From contig NZ_JBPJAQ010000001.1 of assembly GCF_051172195.1 (NCBI RefSeq), positions 3,596,001 to 3,660,000 of the forward strand: 64,000 bases of DNA. The letters are read 5' to 3'. Source of the DNA: Paludibaculum fermentans_A. GTDB taxonomy: Bacteria; Acidobacteriota; Terriglobia; Bryobacterales; Bryobacteraceae. Made by a program: the position numbers and the translations under genes. Each line of letters opens with the position of its first letter. Positions within the stretch are counted from its first letter, which is position 1. The notes under the pieces were generated by a model that was not told where the DNA came from, did not search any database, and was given only the letters and a program-made list of their open reading frames with translations. Positions 42,827-52,800 of the stretch are shown piece after piece.

Positions 42827-44500
42827 ATGACGTTGCGTAGCCCGCTCCTGCTATCCGGCTGTGTGTTTCTATCGTTGGCCTACGGCCAGAGCATTGCGAT
42901 CCAGGTGGACGCCGGCAAACCCACGGGGCCGCTGAAGCCCGTGTGGAGCTTCCTCGGCTATGACGAGCCGAACTACACCTATATGAAGGACGGCAGGAAA
43001 CTACTGTCGGAGTTCGCGGCCGCCAGTTCGGTTCCGGTTTATGTCCGCGCGCACAGCCTGCTGGTGACGGGTGATGGCGTGGCTGCGTTGAAGTGGGGCT
43101 CCACCAACGCGTATACAGAGGACGCGAACGGCAAGCCCATCTACGACTGGACGATTGTCGACCGCATCATCGGCACCTATCTGGAGCGTGGCATGAAGCC
43201 GCTGGTCCAGATCGGGTTCATGCCGCAGGCGCTTTCCACGAAGCCGGAGCCGTACAAGCACAACTGGAAGCCGGGCGATAACTACAACGATATCTACCTG
43301 GGCTGGGCCTATCCGCCGAAGGACTACGCGAAGTGGGCGGAGCTGGTGTACCAATGGGTCCGGCACTCGGTGGAGAAGTATGGAAAGGCCGAGGTGGAGA
43401 CGTGGCTGTGGGAGGTTTGGAACGAGCCGAACATCCCGTATTGGAAGGGCACGCCGGAGGAGTATCACAAGCTCTACGATTACTCGGCCGATGCGGTGAA
43501 ACGGGCGCTGCCCAGCGCGAAGATCGGCGGCGCGGATTCCACCGGACCGGGCAATGCGCAGGCGTACAAGTGGATGCGGGACTATCTGACGCATGTGGTC
43601 AGCGGCAGGAATTATGTCACGGGCAAGGTGGGTTCGCCGCTGGACTTCGTGAGCTTTCATGCCAAGGGCAGCCCCAAGTTTGTGGAAGGCCGGGTGGTGA
43701 TGGGGATCGAGAATCAACTGCGAGATCTGGACAAGGGCTTCGAGATCGTCGCTTCGTTCCCCGAACTAAAGGGCAAGCCGATTGTGATCGGCGAGTCGGA
43801 TCCGGAGGGTTGTGCGGCGTGTTCTTCGCGCGTATATGCGAACAACGCGTACCGGAACGGTGTGATGTATTCGAGCTACACGGCCACTGTGATGCCGCGT
43901 CATCTGGAACTGGCTGCCAGGCACGGTGTGAATCTGCTGGGCGCCGTGACCTGGGCCTTCGAGTTTGAAGACCAGCCTTACTTCGATGGGTTCCGCGACC
44001 TGGCGACGAACGGCATTGATAAGCCGGTGTTGAACGTCTTCCGCATGCTGGGTATGATGACCGGGCAGCGCGTGGCTGTGACGAATGGGGCGGCGGCCTC
44101 GCTGGATTCGATGCTGGCCGGCGGCGTGAAAACCACGCCCGATGTGCACGCTTTTGCCAGCCGGGACACGAACTCAGTGACGGTGATGGTTTCGAACTAT
44201 CACGATTCCGAGAAGCCGGGGCCCGCGGCGCAGATCGACCTGGGCATCGCGGGGCTGCCGGGCGGCCGGATTCAAGTACAGCACTACCGGGTGGACGGCG
44301 AGTTCAGTAATGCGTTTGAGGTCTGGAAGAAGATGGGCTCTCCGCAGCAGCCGACTCCGCAGCAGTACACGCAGTTGGAGCGGTCAGGGCAGTTGCAGCT
44401 TCTGGAGTCGCCGAAGTGGATCCAGGCGCAGGCCGGCAAGGCACGGGTGGAATTTTCCCTGCCGCTGCATGGTGTCTCGCTGATCCGCCTCACATGGTAG
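42827..44500 (+). CDS. GH39-like secreted glycoside hydrolase
   Basis: 557 residues. A signal peptide (1-20) is followed by a TIM-barrel catalytic domain (about 35-420) and a C-terminal beta domain. WLWEVWNEPN carries the acid/base Glu200 and VIGESDPEG the nucleophile Glu323, matching family 39 (beta-xylosidase/iduronidase) architecture in clan A. It is predicted to release xylose-, uronic- or related sugars from polymers outside the inner membrane; the exact substrate is not known. GGAGG lies 8 bases before the ATG. It is followed within 25 bases by an MFS transporter and an AraD1-type enzyme, so an operon for uptake and breakdown of the released sugar acid is likely. Confidence 0.85.
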   Translation: MTLRSPLLLSGCVFLSLAYGQSIAIQVDAGKPTGPLKPVWSFLGYDEPNYTYMKDGRKLLSEFAAASSVPVYVRAHSLLVTGDGVAALKWGSTNAYTEDANGKPIYDWTIVDRIIGTYLERGMKPLVQIGFMPQALSTKPEPYKHNWKPGDNYNDIYLGWAYPPKDYAKWAELVYQWVRHSVEKYGKAEVETWLWEVWNEPNIPYWKGTPEEYHKLYDYSADAVKRALPSAKIGGADSTGPGNAQAYKWMRDYLTHVVSGRNYVTGKVGSPLDFVSFHAKGSPKFVEGRVVMGIENQLRDLDKGFEIVASFPELKGKPIVIGESDPEGCAACSSRVYANNAYRNGVMYSSYTATVMPRHLELAARHGVNLLGAVTWAFEFEDQPYFDGFRDLATNGIDKPVLNVFRMLGMMTGQRVAVTNGAAASLDSMLAGGVKTTPDVHAFASRDTNSVTVMVSNYHDSEKPGPAAQIDLGIAGLPGGRIQVQHYRVDGEFSNAFEVWKKMGSPQQPTPQQYTQLERSGQLQLLESPKWIQAQAGKARVEFSLPLHGVSLIRLTW

Positions 44501-44525
44501 CGCCGCGGTTGTTTTCTGTTGACCG

Positions 44526-45743
44526 GTGAAGGAGGCCCCTATCCAACCGAACCTGTGGCGGATCGCCCTGCTGATTGCGGTGGCGATCGCCATCAGTTAT
44601 CTGGACCGTCAGACGCTGCCGGTGGCCATTGCGGCCATCCAGCGGGACATCCCGATCTCGAACACGCAATTCTCGCAATTGCAGGCCGCGTTCCTGGTGG
44701 CTTATGCCGCAATGTATGCGGGCGGCGGCAAGCTGATTGATGTATTGGGAACGCGGCGCGGCTTTGTGTGGATCATGACGATGTGGTCGCTGGCCTGCGC
44801 GAGCCATGGCTTTGCGACAGGGTTCCGGTCTCTGGCAGTGAGCCGGTTCCTGCTGGGACTGGGGGAAGGCGGCGGATTTCCGGCCGCCACGAAGGCGATC
44901 GCCGAGCGGTTCCCGGTGGGGCAGCGTTCGACGGCGATGGGCGTCATCAATGCAGGTACGGCCGTGGGCGCGATGGTGGCTCCGCCGACGATTGCGGCCA
45001 TACTGGGTGCGACGTCGTGGCGCTGGGTATTCTTTCTCACCAGCATCCTGGGGCTGCTCTGGACGCTGTGGTGGCTGCGCGACTACACACCGGCGGCGGC
45101 GGTCCGCGCGGGCGTGGTGGAGCCGCAGATCCCCTGGCTGAGGCTTTTGACCTTCCGCGAGACCTGGGGGCTGGTGCTGGCCAAGTTCATCAGCGACGCG
45201 GCCTGGTATTTCTACCTGTTCTGGCTGCCGAAGTACCTCTACGACGTGCGTGGCTTCGATACCAAGAGCGTGGGTTACTACGCCTGGATCCCGTACGCAC
45301 TGGCGGGTGCGGGCAGCCTGACGGGGGGCTGGTTCTCCAGCCGGCTGTTGAAGGCGGGCAAGTCTTTGAACTTCTCGCGCAAGCTGGCGCTGGGCCTGAG
45401 TGCGGCGTTGATGCCGATTGTGGCGCTGGTGAGCAGTTCGCCGGTGGAGATGGCCATTGCGTTGTTCAGCGTCGCGTTCTTCGGGCAGCAGTCCTGGTCG
45501 ACGATCATGATGATCCTGCCGGCGGATTTGTTTCCACGGGGCGCGGTTGGTTCGGTGGCCGGACTGGTTGGCTTCGGCGGGTCGATGGGCGGCGTGGTGT
45601 TCAACCTGGCAGCGGGTTCGCTGCTGGACCACGGTTTTGGCTACGGCTTCGTGCTGGGCCTGGTGAGTACGTTTCACATTGTCGCGTTCCTGATTATCCT
45701 GCTGAGTGTACGGCGTGTTCAGCCGTTGGAGGTGATTGCATGA
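44526..45743 (+). CDS. MFS transporter, anion:cation symporter type
   Basis: 405 residues with 12 transmembrane helices. ISYLDRQTLPVAIAAIQRDI after helix 1 and GGGKLIDVLGTRRGF between helices 2 and 3 are typical of the ACS family (hexuronate, galactonate, glucarate symporters, ExuT/GudP-like). It likely imports the sugar acid released by the upstream GH39-like enzyme. The only canonical start is a GTG at 44526, because a stop lies in frame just upstream. However, a strong GAAGGAGG lies inside codons 1-4 rather than before it, so the true start is uncertain. It overlaps the next gene by 4 bases (ATGA). Confidence 0.88.
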   Translation: MKEAPIQPNLWRIALLIAVAIAISYLDRQTLPVAIAAIQRDIPISNTQFSQLQAAFLVAYAAMYAGGGKLIDVLGTRRGFVWIMTMWSLACASHGFATGFRSLAVSRFLLGLGEGGGFPAATKAIAERFPVGQRSTAMGVINAGTAVGAMVAPPTIAAILGATSWRWVFFLTSILGLLWTLWWLRDYTPAAAVRAGVVEPQIPWLRLLTFRETWGLVLAKFISDAAWYFYLFWLPKYLYDVRGFDTKSVGYYAWIPYALAGAGSLTGGWFSSRLLKAGKSLNFSRKLALGLSAALMPIVALVSSSPVEMAIALFSVAFFGQQSWSTIMMILPADLFPRGAVGSVAGLVGFGGSMGGVVFNLAAGSLLDHGFGYGFVLGLVSTFHIVAFLIILLSVRRVQPLEVIA

Positions 45744-46738
45744 GGATTCGACTGGTGCAACTGGAGGCGGGTGGTGTGCGGCGCACCGCGCTGGTGGATG
45801 GCGGCCGGCTGCAGGTGTTGCGGGCGTATGCTTCCGTCTATGACCTGGCGCAAGCCGCGATCGAGCGTGGGATCAGGCTCGCGGCATTGGTCGAGGAGAG
45901 CGTTTCCGGCAGGACCGAGGACTATGACGCCGTGTACGAGGGACGCTCGGAGTGGCGGCTGCTGCCGGCCGGCGATCATCCCACTGAGCCGGCACGCTGC
46001 CTGGTTTCAGGGACTGGTCTGACGCACCTGGCGAGCGCGAGCCGGCGGGATGCGATGCATGCCGGCACGGCGCAGCTCACCGACAGCATGCGCATGTATC
46101 TGTGGGGTGAGGAGGGCGGACGGCCTGAGCCCGGACAGGTTGGCGTGGCTCCGGAGTGGTTCTACAAAGGCAACGGAACGATTCTGAAAGCGCACAACGA
46201 GCCGCTGCTGGTGCCCCGGTTTGGCGAGGATGGCGGCGAAGAGCCTGAGATCGCCGGGGTCTACCTGATCGATGCGCACGGCGTGCCGCGGCGGCTGGGA
46301 CTGACGATGGGGAATGAGTTCTCCGACCACAAGCACGAGCGGCGCAACTACCTGTACCTGGCTTCGTCGAAACTGCGGACCTGTTCGATTGGGCCGGAGC
46401 TGGTGGTGGACGCGGAGTTCGGCGCAGTGCAGGGCCAGGTTTCGATCCTGCGCGGCGCAGAGGTCCTGTGGAAGCACGACATCGGGTCGGGCGAGGCGCG
46501 GATGTCGCACACACTGGCCAATCTGGAGCACCATCACTTCAAGTATGATCAGCACCGCCGGCCGGGGGACGTGCATGTCCATTACTTCGGCGCGGATGCG
46601 TTCAGCTTTGGCGGCGGGCTGGAGCTGGCCGAGGGCGATGTGATGCAGGTTCAGTTTGATGGGTTTGGGCGGCCGCTGCGGAATCCGATTCAGCTGGATC
46701 GTGCCGTGGATGCGCTGGTGGCGGTGGTGCCATGTTGA
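45740..46738 (+). CDS. AraD1/GguC family protein (FAH superfamily)
   Basis: 332 residues. The C-terminal half carries the fumarylacetoacetate-hydrolase-like fold, with YKGNGTILKAHNEPL, LTMGNEFSDHKHER and the C-terminal HVHYFGADAFSFG motif of the AraD1/GguC group. Members dehydrate L-2-keto-3-deoxy-arabonate or similar acids in non-phosphorylating sugar-acid pathways. Metal ligands are probably in EPEIAGVYLID and GNEFSDH. GGAGGTGATT lies 5 bases before the ATG, which overlaps the transporter stop. It completes the GH39-MFS-AraD1 operon and suggests a pentonate or similar acid as the imported compound (inference). Confidence 0.85.
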   Translation: MRIRLVQLEAGGVRRTALVDGGRLQVLRAYASVYDLAQAAIERGIRLAALVEESVSGRTEDYDAVYEGRSEWRLLPAGDHPTEPARCLVSGTGLTHLASASRRDAMHAGTAQLTDSMRMYLWGEEGGRPEPGQVGVAPEWFYKGNGTILKAHNEPLLVPRFGEDGGEEPEIAGVYLIDAHGVPRRLGLTMGNEFSDHKHERRNYLYLASSKLRTCSIGPELVVDAEFGAVQGQVSILRGAEVLWKHDIGSGEARMSHTLANLEHHHFKYDQHRRPGDVHVHYFGADAFSFGGGLELAEGDVMQVQFDGFGRPLRNPIQLDRAVDALVAVVPC

Positions 46739-46750
46739 CGGTCCGGGCTG

Positions 46751-47944
46751 CTACGGTTTGACCGTTTTCGATCTGCCTTTGCCGCCGTGCTCTACGGGCG
46801 CCTGTTCGAGGGCGTCGTTCAAAGCGGCTGTGATTTTGGGATCGCCGGGGGCCCGTTTCAGGGCTTCGCGCAGTTGGCTGAGCCCCTCGGCCCAGCGGCC
46901 CAGGCGGAGTGAGGCCACTGCGTAGTTGACTCGAATGCCGACGTGGGCGGGATCGAGTTCCATGGCGGCCTGGTACTTGGCCGCGGCCTCTGCGAGCTTG
47001 CCGGCCTTCTCCAATTCAGCGCCTTCATTGTTGAGCCGCAGCGCGTTGAAGGCGTTCTGGCTCTCCTTGTCGATGGCGTGCAGCACCTCAGTCAGGCGCT
47101 GCTTGACGCGCCGGGCTTCTTCGACCTGCCCGTCCTGGCGCAGTGCCAGTTGCAGGCTGTTCAACGTGGCCTGATCGTTGGGCTTCAGGCGGTCGGCCGC
47201 CTGCAGGTGCACGACTGCATCGTGGGGACGGCCCTGCCGCAGGTACTCGGAGCCGAGGCGGAGTTGAGCGATGGCGTTTTCAGGATCGATGGCTACGGAC
47301 TTTTCGAAGGCGGCGAGGGCGCCGGGTTCATCCAGCAGCGTCTTGCGGGCCTGGCCCAGGTCAGACCAGGCCTCAGCGAACTGCGGTTGGAGGGTGACCG
47401 CGTCCTGGAGCAGGGCGGCGGCTTTCTGTGTCTCGGTGTTTTCGGCGTGGATCTTGGCGCGCAGGTAGCGCGGGAAGGCGGAATCGGGCTTGCGGCCCAA
47501 CAGCAGGATCGCCTTGTCGAGGTGGAGGGCGGCGGTCTTGAAGTCGTTGGCCTCCAGCAGGACGAGGCCGAGGTCGATGCGGGCCTGGACGAAGTTGGGG
47601 TTGAGGGTGACTGCCTGTTGAAATTCGATGCGGGCGGGTTCGGGCTGGCCGGAATTCTTCAGCGCCTCGCCCAGCGCGTGATGGGCTTCAGCGGATTGGG
47701 GCCGGAGTTTCACGCCCTGGCGGAGGTGGGCGAGCGCCTCAGCGGCTTGGCCCTCCTCGGACAGCAGGCTGCCGAGCATCAGATGAGCGTCGGCGTTGGC
47801 CGGGGCCGCTTTGAGGATCGTTTCAAGGACGCGGGCGGCTCCGGCGCGGTCCCCTTTGGCAATCAGGTTCCAGGCCTGGTCCAGCGGCTGCCGCTGCGCG
47901 AAGAGCAGGGCGGAGAGGGCCAGCAGTGGGAGCAGTTTCGACAT
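46751..47944 (-). CDS. Secreted TPR repeat protein
   Basis: 397 residues with a signal peptide (1-17, ending LLFA) and about ten TPR repeats over residues 20-375 (for example ADAHLMLGSLLSEEGQAAEA, AEAHHALGEALKNSGQPEPA, AIAQLRLGSEYLRQGRPHDA). The tail is basic (GKGRSKTVKP). It lies 3 bases after the ASPIC/UnbV gene on the same strand, so both are made together; this pair is common in Acidobacteriota and Planctomycetes. The TPR part probably gives a protein-binding surface in the periplasm. There is no catalytic domain. Confidence 0.85.
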   Translation of the reverse strand: MSKLLPLLALSALLFAQRQPLDQAWNLIAKGDRAGAARVLETILKAAPANADAHLMLGSLLSEEGQAAEALAHLRQGVKLRPQSAEAHHALGEALKNSGQPEPARIEFQQAVTLNPNFVQARIDLGLVLLEANDFKTAALHLDKAILLLGRKPDSAFPRYLRAKIHAENTETQKAAALLQDAVTLQPQFAEAWSDLGQARKTLLDEPGALAAFEKSVAIDPENAIAQLRLGSEYLRQGRPHDAVVHLQAADRLKPNDQATLNSLQLALRQDGQVEEARRVKQRLTEVLHAIDKESQNAFNALRLNNEGAELEKAGKLAEAAAKYQAAMELDPAHVGIRVNYAVASLRLGRWAEGLSQLREALKRAPGDPKITAALNDALEQAPVEHGGKGRSKTVKP

Positions 47945-47947
47945 GGA

Positions 47948-49708
47948 TCAATCCTGTCTGAACTTCTGTGAGCGTGTGATGCCGGCGCCCTCGGTGACGT
48001 GGATCAACTGGTCGCAGGGCACGGCGGCGAGTTTCTCGATGAGGCCGAGCGGCCAGCGGATTTCGAGGTCCACGGTTTGCGCCGGGCCCAGTCCGAAGTG
48101 CAGACGGGTGTCGCTCACGGAGAGGTAGGACGACTGGCTGAGGACTTCCTGCACCTGGAGCTTGCCCCCATAGCGGGCCGTGACGCGGGCTCCGATGGCG
48201 CTGCGATTAGACTTCACGCCTGTCAGTTTCAGTTTCAACCAGTGGTGGCCGCCGGTGACATCGTTGCGGAGCAGGGAGGGGGGCTCGTTCTGATTGACGA
48301 TCAGGATGTCCATGTCTCCGTCGTTGTCGAAGTCTCCGAAGGCACAGCCGCGGCTGGCGTGGGCGGCGGCGACTCCGGGGCCGGTCTCTGCGAACAGCTC
48401 TTCGAACTGCCCCTGGCCGAGATTGCGGAAGAGGACGCGCGGTGTCTTCAGCGGCACGTTCGGGAACTTCTTTTCCACCTCGGGGTAGATGCTTCCCGTC
48501 ACCCAGAAGATGTCGGGCAAGCCGTCGTTGTCGAGGTCGACGAGGCCCGTGCCCCAACTCACATACTGGGTCTCGACACCGAGGCCGGCCTTCAGGGTGA
48601 CGTCGCGGAAGTTGCCCTTGCCGTCGTTCTGATAGAGCGCGGGGGTATCTTCCCGGAAGTGCATCTTGAGGATGTCCAGATGGCCGTCGAGGTTGAAATC
48701 GCCGATGCCGAGGCCCATGCCGGCCTGTTCCATGCCGTCGTCGCTGAGGGCGGCTCCACAGTCGAGACCCTGCTCGCTGAAGGTGCCGTCGTGGTTGTTG
48801 CGGAACAGCAGGCTGGGGGTGGAGTCGCAGGCGACGTAGATGTCGGGCCAGCCGTCGTTGTCGAAGTCGGCGGCGACCACCGTGAGGCCGAAGCCGCCGG
48901 CCACTTTGGAGATGCCGGCCTCCGCGGTGACGTCGGTGAAGGTGCCGTTGCCGTTGTTGCGGTAGAGCAGGTGATGGCCGTAGGGCAGGCCGCGAGGGCC
49001 GCAGTTCACCGGGACATTCAGGTAGTTGCAGGCGCCCGTGTCGGTGGGGCGCGGCACGGTCTTCATGTCGAACTCGAGGTAGTTGGCGACGAACAGATCG
49101 AGATGGCCGTCGCGGTTGTAGTCGACAAAGGCGCAGCCGGAACCAAAACGGGGTAGGGGACTGAGCAGCCCGGCTTCCTTCGTCACATCCGTAAAGGTGC
49201 CGTTGCCGTTATTCCGGTAGAGCACGTTCTGGCCGTAGTAGGTGACGAAGAGGTCCTCGAAGCCATCGTTGTTGTAGTCGCCGACCGTGATGCCCTGGGC
49301 ATAGCCGGTGCGGAGAAGGCCGGCTTTCTCAGTGACGTCGGTGAACGTGCCGTCGCGGTTGTTCCTGTACAGGCGGTTTGAGGCGTTGGGCGGCGGGTCG
49401 GAGGTCCGGGAGCCGCAGAGGACGAGGATGTCCAACCAGCCGTCATTGTCGTAGTCCAGGAAGGCGCAGCCGGCGCTCATGACTTCGACGATGTAGTCGG
49501 CACGGTCGCGATGGCCGGCGACGGTGATGTGGGTGAGCCCGGCCTGGGCGGCGACATCGGTGAAACGGGCATGGAACGGGAGGCCGGAGGGTTTGCGGCG
49601 CGGTGAGGCTTTGACGCCACGGGAGGCCATGCCCTGGATCTGGGCTCGTACATTGGAGGCGGACAGCGAGAGCAGGCTCAGGGCGGCCCGGCGGGTGAAT
49701 GAAGCCAT
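47948..49708 (-). CDS. Exported FG-GAP/VCBS protein with ASPIC/UnbV domain
   Basis: 586 residues. An N-terminal export signal (TRRAALSLLSLSASNVRAQ) precedes seven FG-GAP/VCBS blades with calcium-type loops: DYDNDGWLD, DYNNDGFED, DYNRDGHLD, DFDNDGWPD, DFNLDGHLD, DLDNDGLPD and DFDNDGDMD. An ASPIC/UnbV domain lies at the C-terminus (about 505-575, LRWPLGLIEKL-like DLEIRWPLGLIEKLA). The propeller resembles CRTAC1/integrin-alpha N-terminal domains and likely binds proteins or polysaccharides outside the cell. The TPR gene follows at 3 bases. The terminator of TonB receptor 2 lies 38 bases upstream, so this operon needs its own promoter in a very short gap. Confidence 0.88.
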   Translation of the reverse strand: MASFTRRAALSLLSLSASNVRAQIQGMASRGVKASPRRKPSGLPFHARFTDVAAQAGLTHITVAGHRDRADYIVEVMSAGCAFLDYDNDGWLDILVLCGSRTSDPPPNASNRLYRNNRDGTFTDVTEKAGLLRTGYAQGITVGDYNNDGFEDLFVTYYGQNVLYRNNGNGTFTDVTKEAGLLSPLPRFGSGCAFVDYNRDGHLDLFVANYLEFDMKTVPRPTDTGACNYLNVPVNCGPRGLPYGHHLLYRNNGNGTFTDVTAEAGISKVAGGFGLTVVAADFDNDGWPDIYVACDSTPSLLFRNNHDGTFSEQGLDCGAALSDDGMEQAGMGLGIGDFNLDGHLDILKMHFREDTPALYQNDGKGNFRDVTLKAGLGVETQYVSWGTGLVDLDNDGLPDIFWVTGSIYPEVEKKFPNVPLKTPRVLFRNLGQGQFEELFAETGPGVAAAHASRGCAFGDFDNDGDMDILIVNQNEPPSLLRNDVTGGHHWLKLKLTGVKSNRSAIGARVTARYGGKLQVQEVLSQSSYLSVSDTRLHFGLGPAQTVDLEIRWPLGLIEKLAAVPCDQLIHVTEGAGITRSQKFRQD

Positions 49709-49745
49709 GACTGGTGCTGACAGTGTTCAGTATATCGGTCGTGAG

Positions 49746-49796
49746 CAAGAAAACCCGCGCGGAGTGCCGAAGATTGTCTTCGACACCCCGCGCGGG
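49746..49796 (-). terminator. Rho-independent terminator of TonB receptor 2
   Basis: A two-step hairpin: outer stem CCCGCGCGG (49754-49762) with CCGCGCGGG (49788-49796), and an inner stem CGAAGA/TCTTCG around a TTG loop. On the minus strand it is followed by TTTTCTTG. It lies 32 bases past the receptor stop. Confidence 0.85.
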
Positions 49797-49827
49797 ACAG
49801 GGGGCCAATGGACTTGGCGTGAGGAGG

Positions 49828-52800
49828 CTAGAAGATGATCTTCAGGCCGACTTCCACCTGGCGGCCGGACACGTTGCCGAGTTCCTGCGTCTGGGGTCCG
49901 AACTGTGCCGAGGGAGTTCCCTGGTACAGAGCCTGTCCAAACTGCGAACTGGTGACATCCATGTTCGGGTTGCCGCGGTTCAGGCGATTGATCGCGTTAT
50001 AGGCGGCCATCTTGAGCTGCACACGGACGCGCTCTGTGATGTTGACGTCCTTGGTGAGGGTGGCGTCCAACATGTAGTACGCGGGACCGGTGAGGTTGTC
50101 GAACTGCAGCGGATTCGCGCGGATCACGTAGGTGCCCGAAGGAATCGCGGAGAAGGCCGACGTGTTGAACCACTTGCCGGGCGAAGGATTGGAAATCGTC
50201 ACTTCGCTGCCGTTGTAGTTCATTTTGCCGAAGCGGAGGATGGCGCCGGTGGAGTAGGTGGAGATGCCCGTGAGCTTCCAGCCGCCCGCGATGAAGTTGC
50301 CAACCTTGCTCTCGCTCAGGAAGGGCTTGCCCTTGCCGAACGGCAGGTCGTAGCTGCCGGCCATCGTCACGCGGTGACGCGGCTGGTTGCTGTTCTGATA
50401 GGTGAGGTTGTTCGTGAAGGTGTCGAGTTCATTGAAGAGCTGTTGGGTCTTTTCATGAATGAACACATAGGCGAACAGGAAGTGATAGCCATGGCTATAG
50501 GCCTTCTGCGCTTTCAACTCGAGGGAGTGATAACGCTCGGCCGCGCCGCGGGTGCCCACTTCGTAGAGCCCGCCGTACTGCGGGTAAGGAGCCAGCAGTG
50601 ACGACAGGGACACCGTCTTCTGGTTGCGCAGCGAACCGGGGAACAGCGTAGGCGTCAGGTAATTGTAGAACGGGTTGTCCACATTCACGTTGATCGCGCC
50701 CTGCTGGGCGACCTGAATGCGGGGATCCCAATTGTTGAGGGCCTTGGTGTAGTGCTGGTTGCCCAGGTTCAGGAAGTAAGTGACCGAAGCCATCACCTGG
50801 CCAGGCATCTGGCGCTGGAAGTTGACGTTGATGCGGTCGTTGTAGGCCTTTTCGAACTTGCGCGGATACCACAACAGCGACGTGCCGCCGCGGCCCAGGT
50901 TGGTGCCGTAGGCTTTGCCGTTGATCGGCAGCAGGGGGTTGCCGGACGGGTAAGGATTGGAGATCGTCTGCTGCGGAATGCCCTCCAGCAGGCCGGTGGT
51001 ATTCTGGTAGCCCTTGACGCCGAAGTAAGGCGGCTCGAGGAAGCTGACCGTTTCAAAGCCCGACACGGGAGCCTGGCTGAGATTCATTTCCGTCGGGATG
51101 ACATAGCGGGCGTAGCCGATGCGAAGGACGGTAAGGTCGTCGATCTTGATGGCGGCGCCGGCGCGAGGTGCGAGGGCGAGCTTCGGTGCATCCCACATGC
51201 CGGGATGATCGCTGGAGGTCCAGAGCCATTGGCCTTTGTTCTGGTAGTAGTTGTTCCCTACCAGGGTGAGGGCGGAGGAGGGCATGGCGGCCGGGCTGGC
51301 TACCATTTCGGGCACCGGGGCCGACATGTCCAGGCCCTGGGACATGAAGTGGTTCGGATCGGACCAGGCAGACTCGTACTCATTGCGGAGGCCGAGGTTG
51401 ACGGTGAGGCGGCGGTTGACCTTCCAGTCGTCCTGGAAGTACATGCCCCAGAACTGGACATGCGGATCGGGGGCGGGGCCGCCGATCATCTGCGAAGAAC
51501 CGTCCAGGGAGCCGAGCAGGAACGTGGCGAAGCCGATACCGTTGTGCTTGGTGTCCGGGTTGTTGAACGTCTCGGCCGTGACGCTGGCCGGGAAGTAGAA
51601 GTTCGAGGTGTTGCCCACGAACGACACGCCATAGCCGCGGCGGGTTTCCACGCCGGCCTTTAAATAATGAGAGCCGCGCTGCTGGGCGATCTTGGCGCTG
51701 TAGGCCTGGCCTTCGGGACGCTGATCCCAATAAAAACCGCGGCCGCCGAAGCCGTTGCCGCCGATGTTCATGCCGGGGAAGTAGACGGGCACGCCGGGGG
51801 AGGCGTCCTGGTAAGTCTTGTACCAGCTATTGCCGGGCCAGAGTTTGCCCCAGCCTTCCGAGCCCATGCTCGTGGAGACGTAGGCGTCGATGACCTTGTG
51901 CCAGTCGCCGTGGAAGTTGACCACGGTGGTGGGGGTGGCTGTCCAGATGGCGTCGCCGGAGAGCTGGTGGGCGGCCCTCAACGTGCCAGTGGGCGTATAG
52001 AGTTGGGACTGATTCGGGGTGGCGTTGGGGGAGAGGTCATCCGTGTGATAACGGCCAAAGCGCCCGTAAACCTTCCACCTATCGTTGATGTTGTAGTCGA
52101 CGCGGTCGGAGTAGTTGTAATACGTGTAGTTCTCGACGTAGCCGGCCTTGAAGTTGTTGACGCCAGTGATGTTATCGCCACCGCTGTTGGGATCCCAGAA
52201 GTTGCCCATCAGGCTGGAGGCCAGCGGATCGAAGCGGCTCTTGGGGATGATATTGCCGGCAAACGGGGTGCGGGAGGCAACACCGGCCGAGTCGAGTTTC
52301 GTCGTGTACGGATCGTAGATGGCACGGAGGCCGCCATCAATATTGAGTGACTTCGAGAAGTCGCCGCCGCGTTCCAGGACCGTCGGAACGGTGGTGGTGT
52401 AGCTGCTGGGGTAGCCGACTTTCCAGTATTCCAGCGAGAAGAAGTTGAACAACTTGTTCTTTATGATCGCGTTGCCGAGCGTGCCGCCCAGCATGTGCTG
52501 GCGGGTGGCGTTCTTGGTGAAACGGGTGCGGTCTGCTTCCGCATTGAGCCAGGGGTAACGGCCCAGGTAGAAACCGGTGCCGTGATACTCGTTGGTGCCC
52601 GACTTCAACGTCATGGAGATCAGTCCGCCGGCGCTGTGACCGGATTCGGCGTCGACGCTGTTCTGCGAGACGACAACTTCCTGGACGGCGTCCGTGTTCG
52701 GGGGGTAGCTATTCTTCTGGCCCATGCCGATGGGGCTGCCGTCCACCTGAAGGTCGTTCTTCAGGTTGGTGCCGCCGCCGAGATCAACGCTGTTCGCGGC

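Noticed and set aside
44768..45739. 324-codon N-terminal extension of the AraD1-type gene
   Set aside because: It reads the MFS gene in another frame; the ATG at 45740 has a near-perfect ribosome site and matches the family length.
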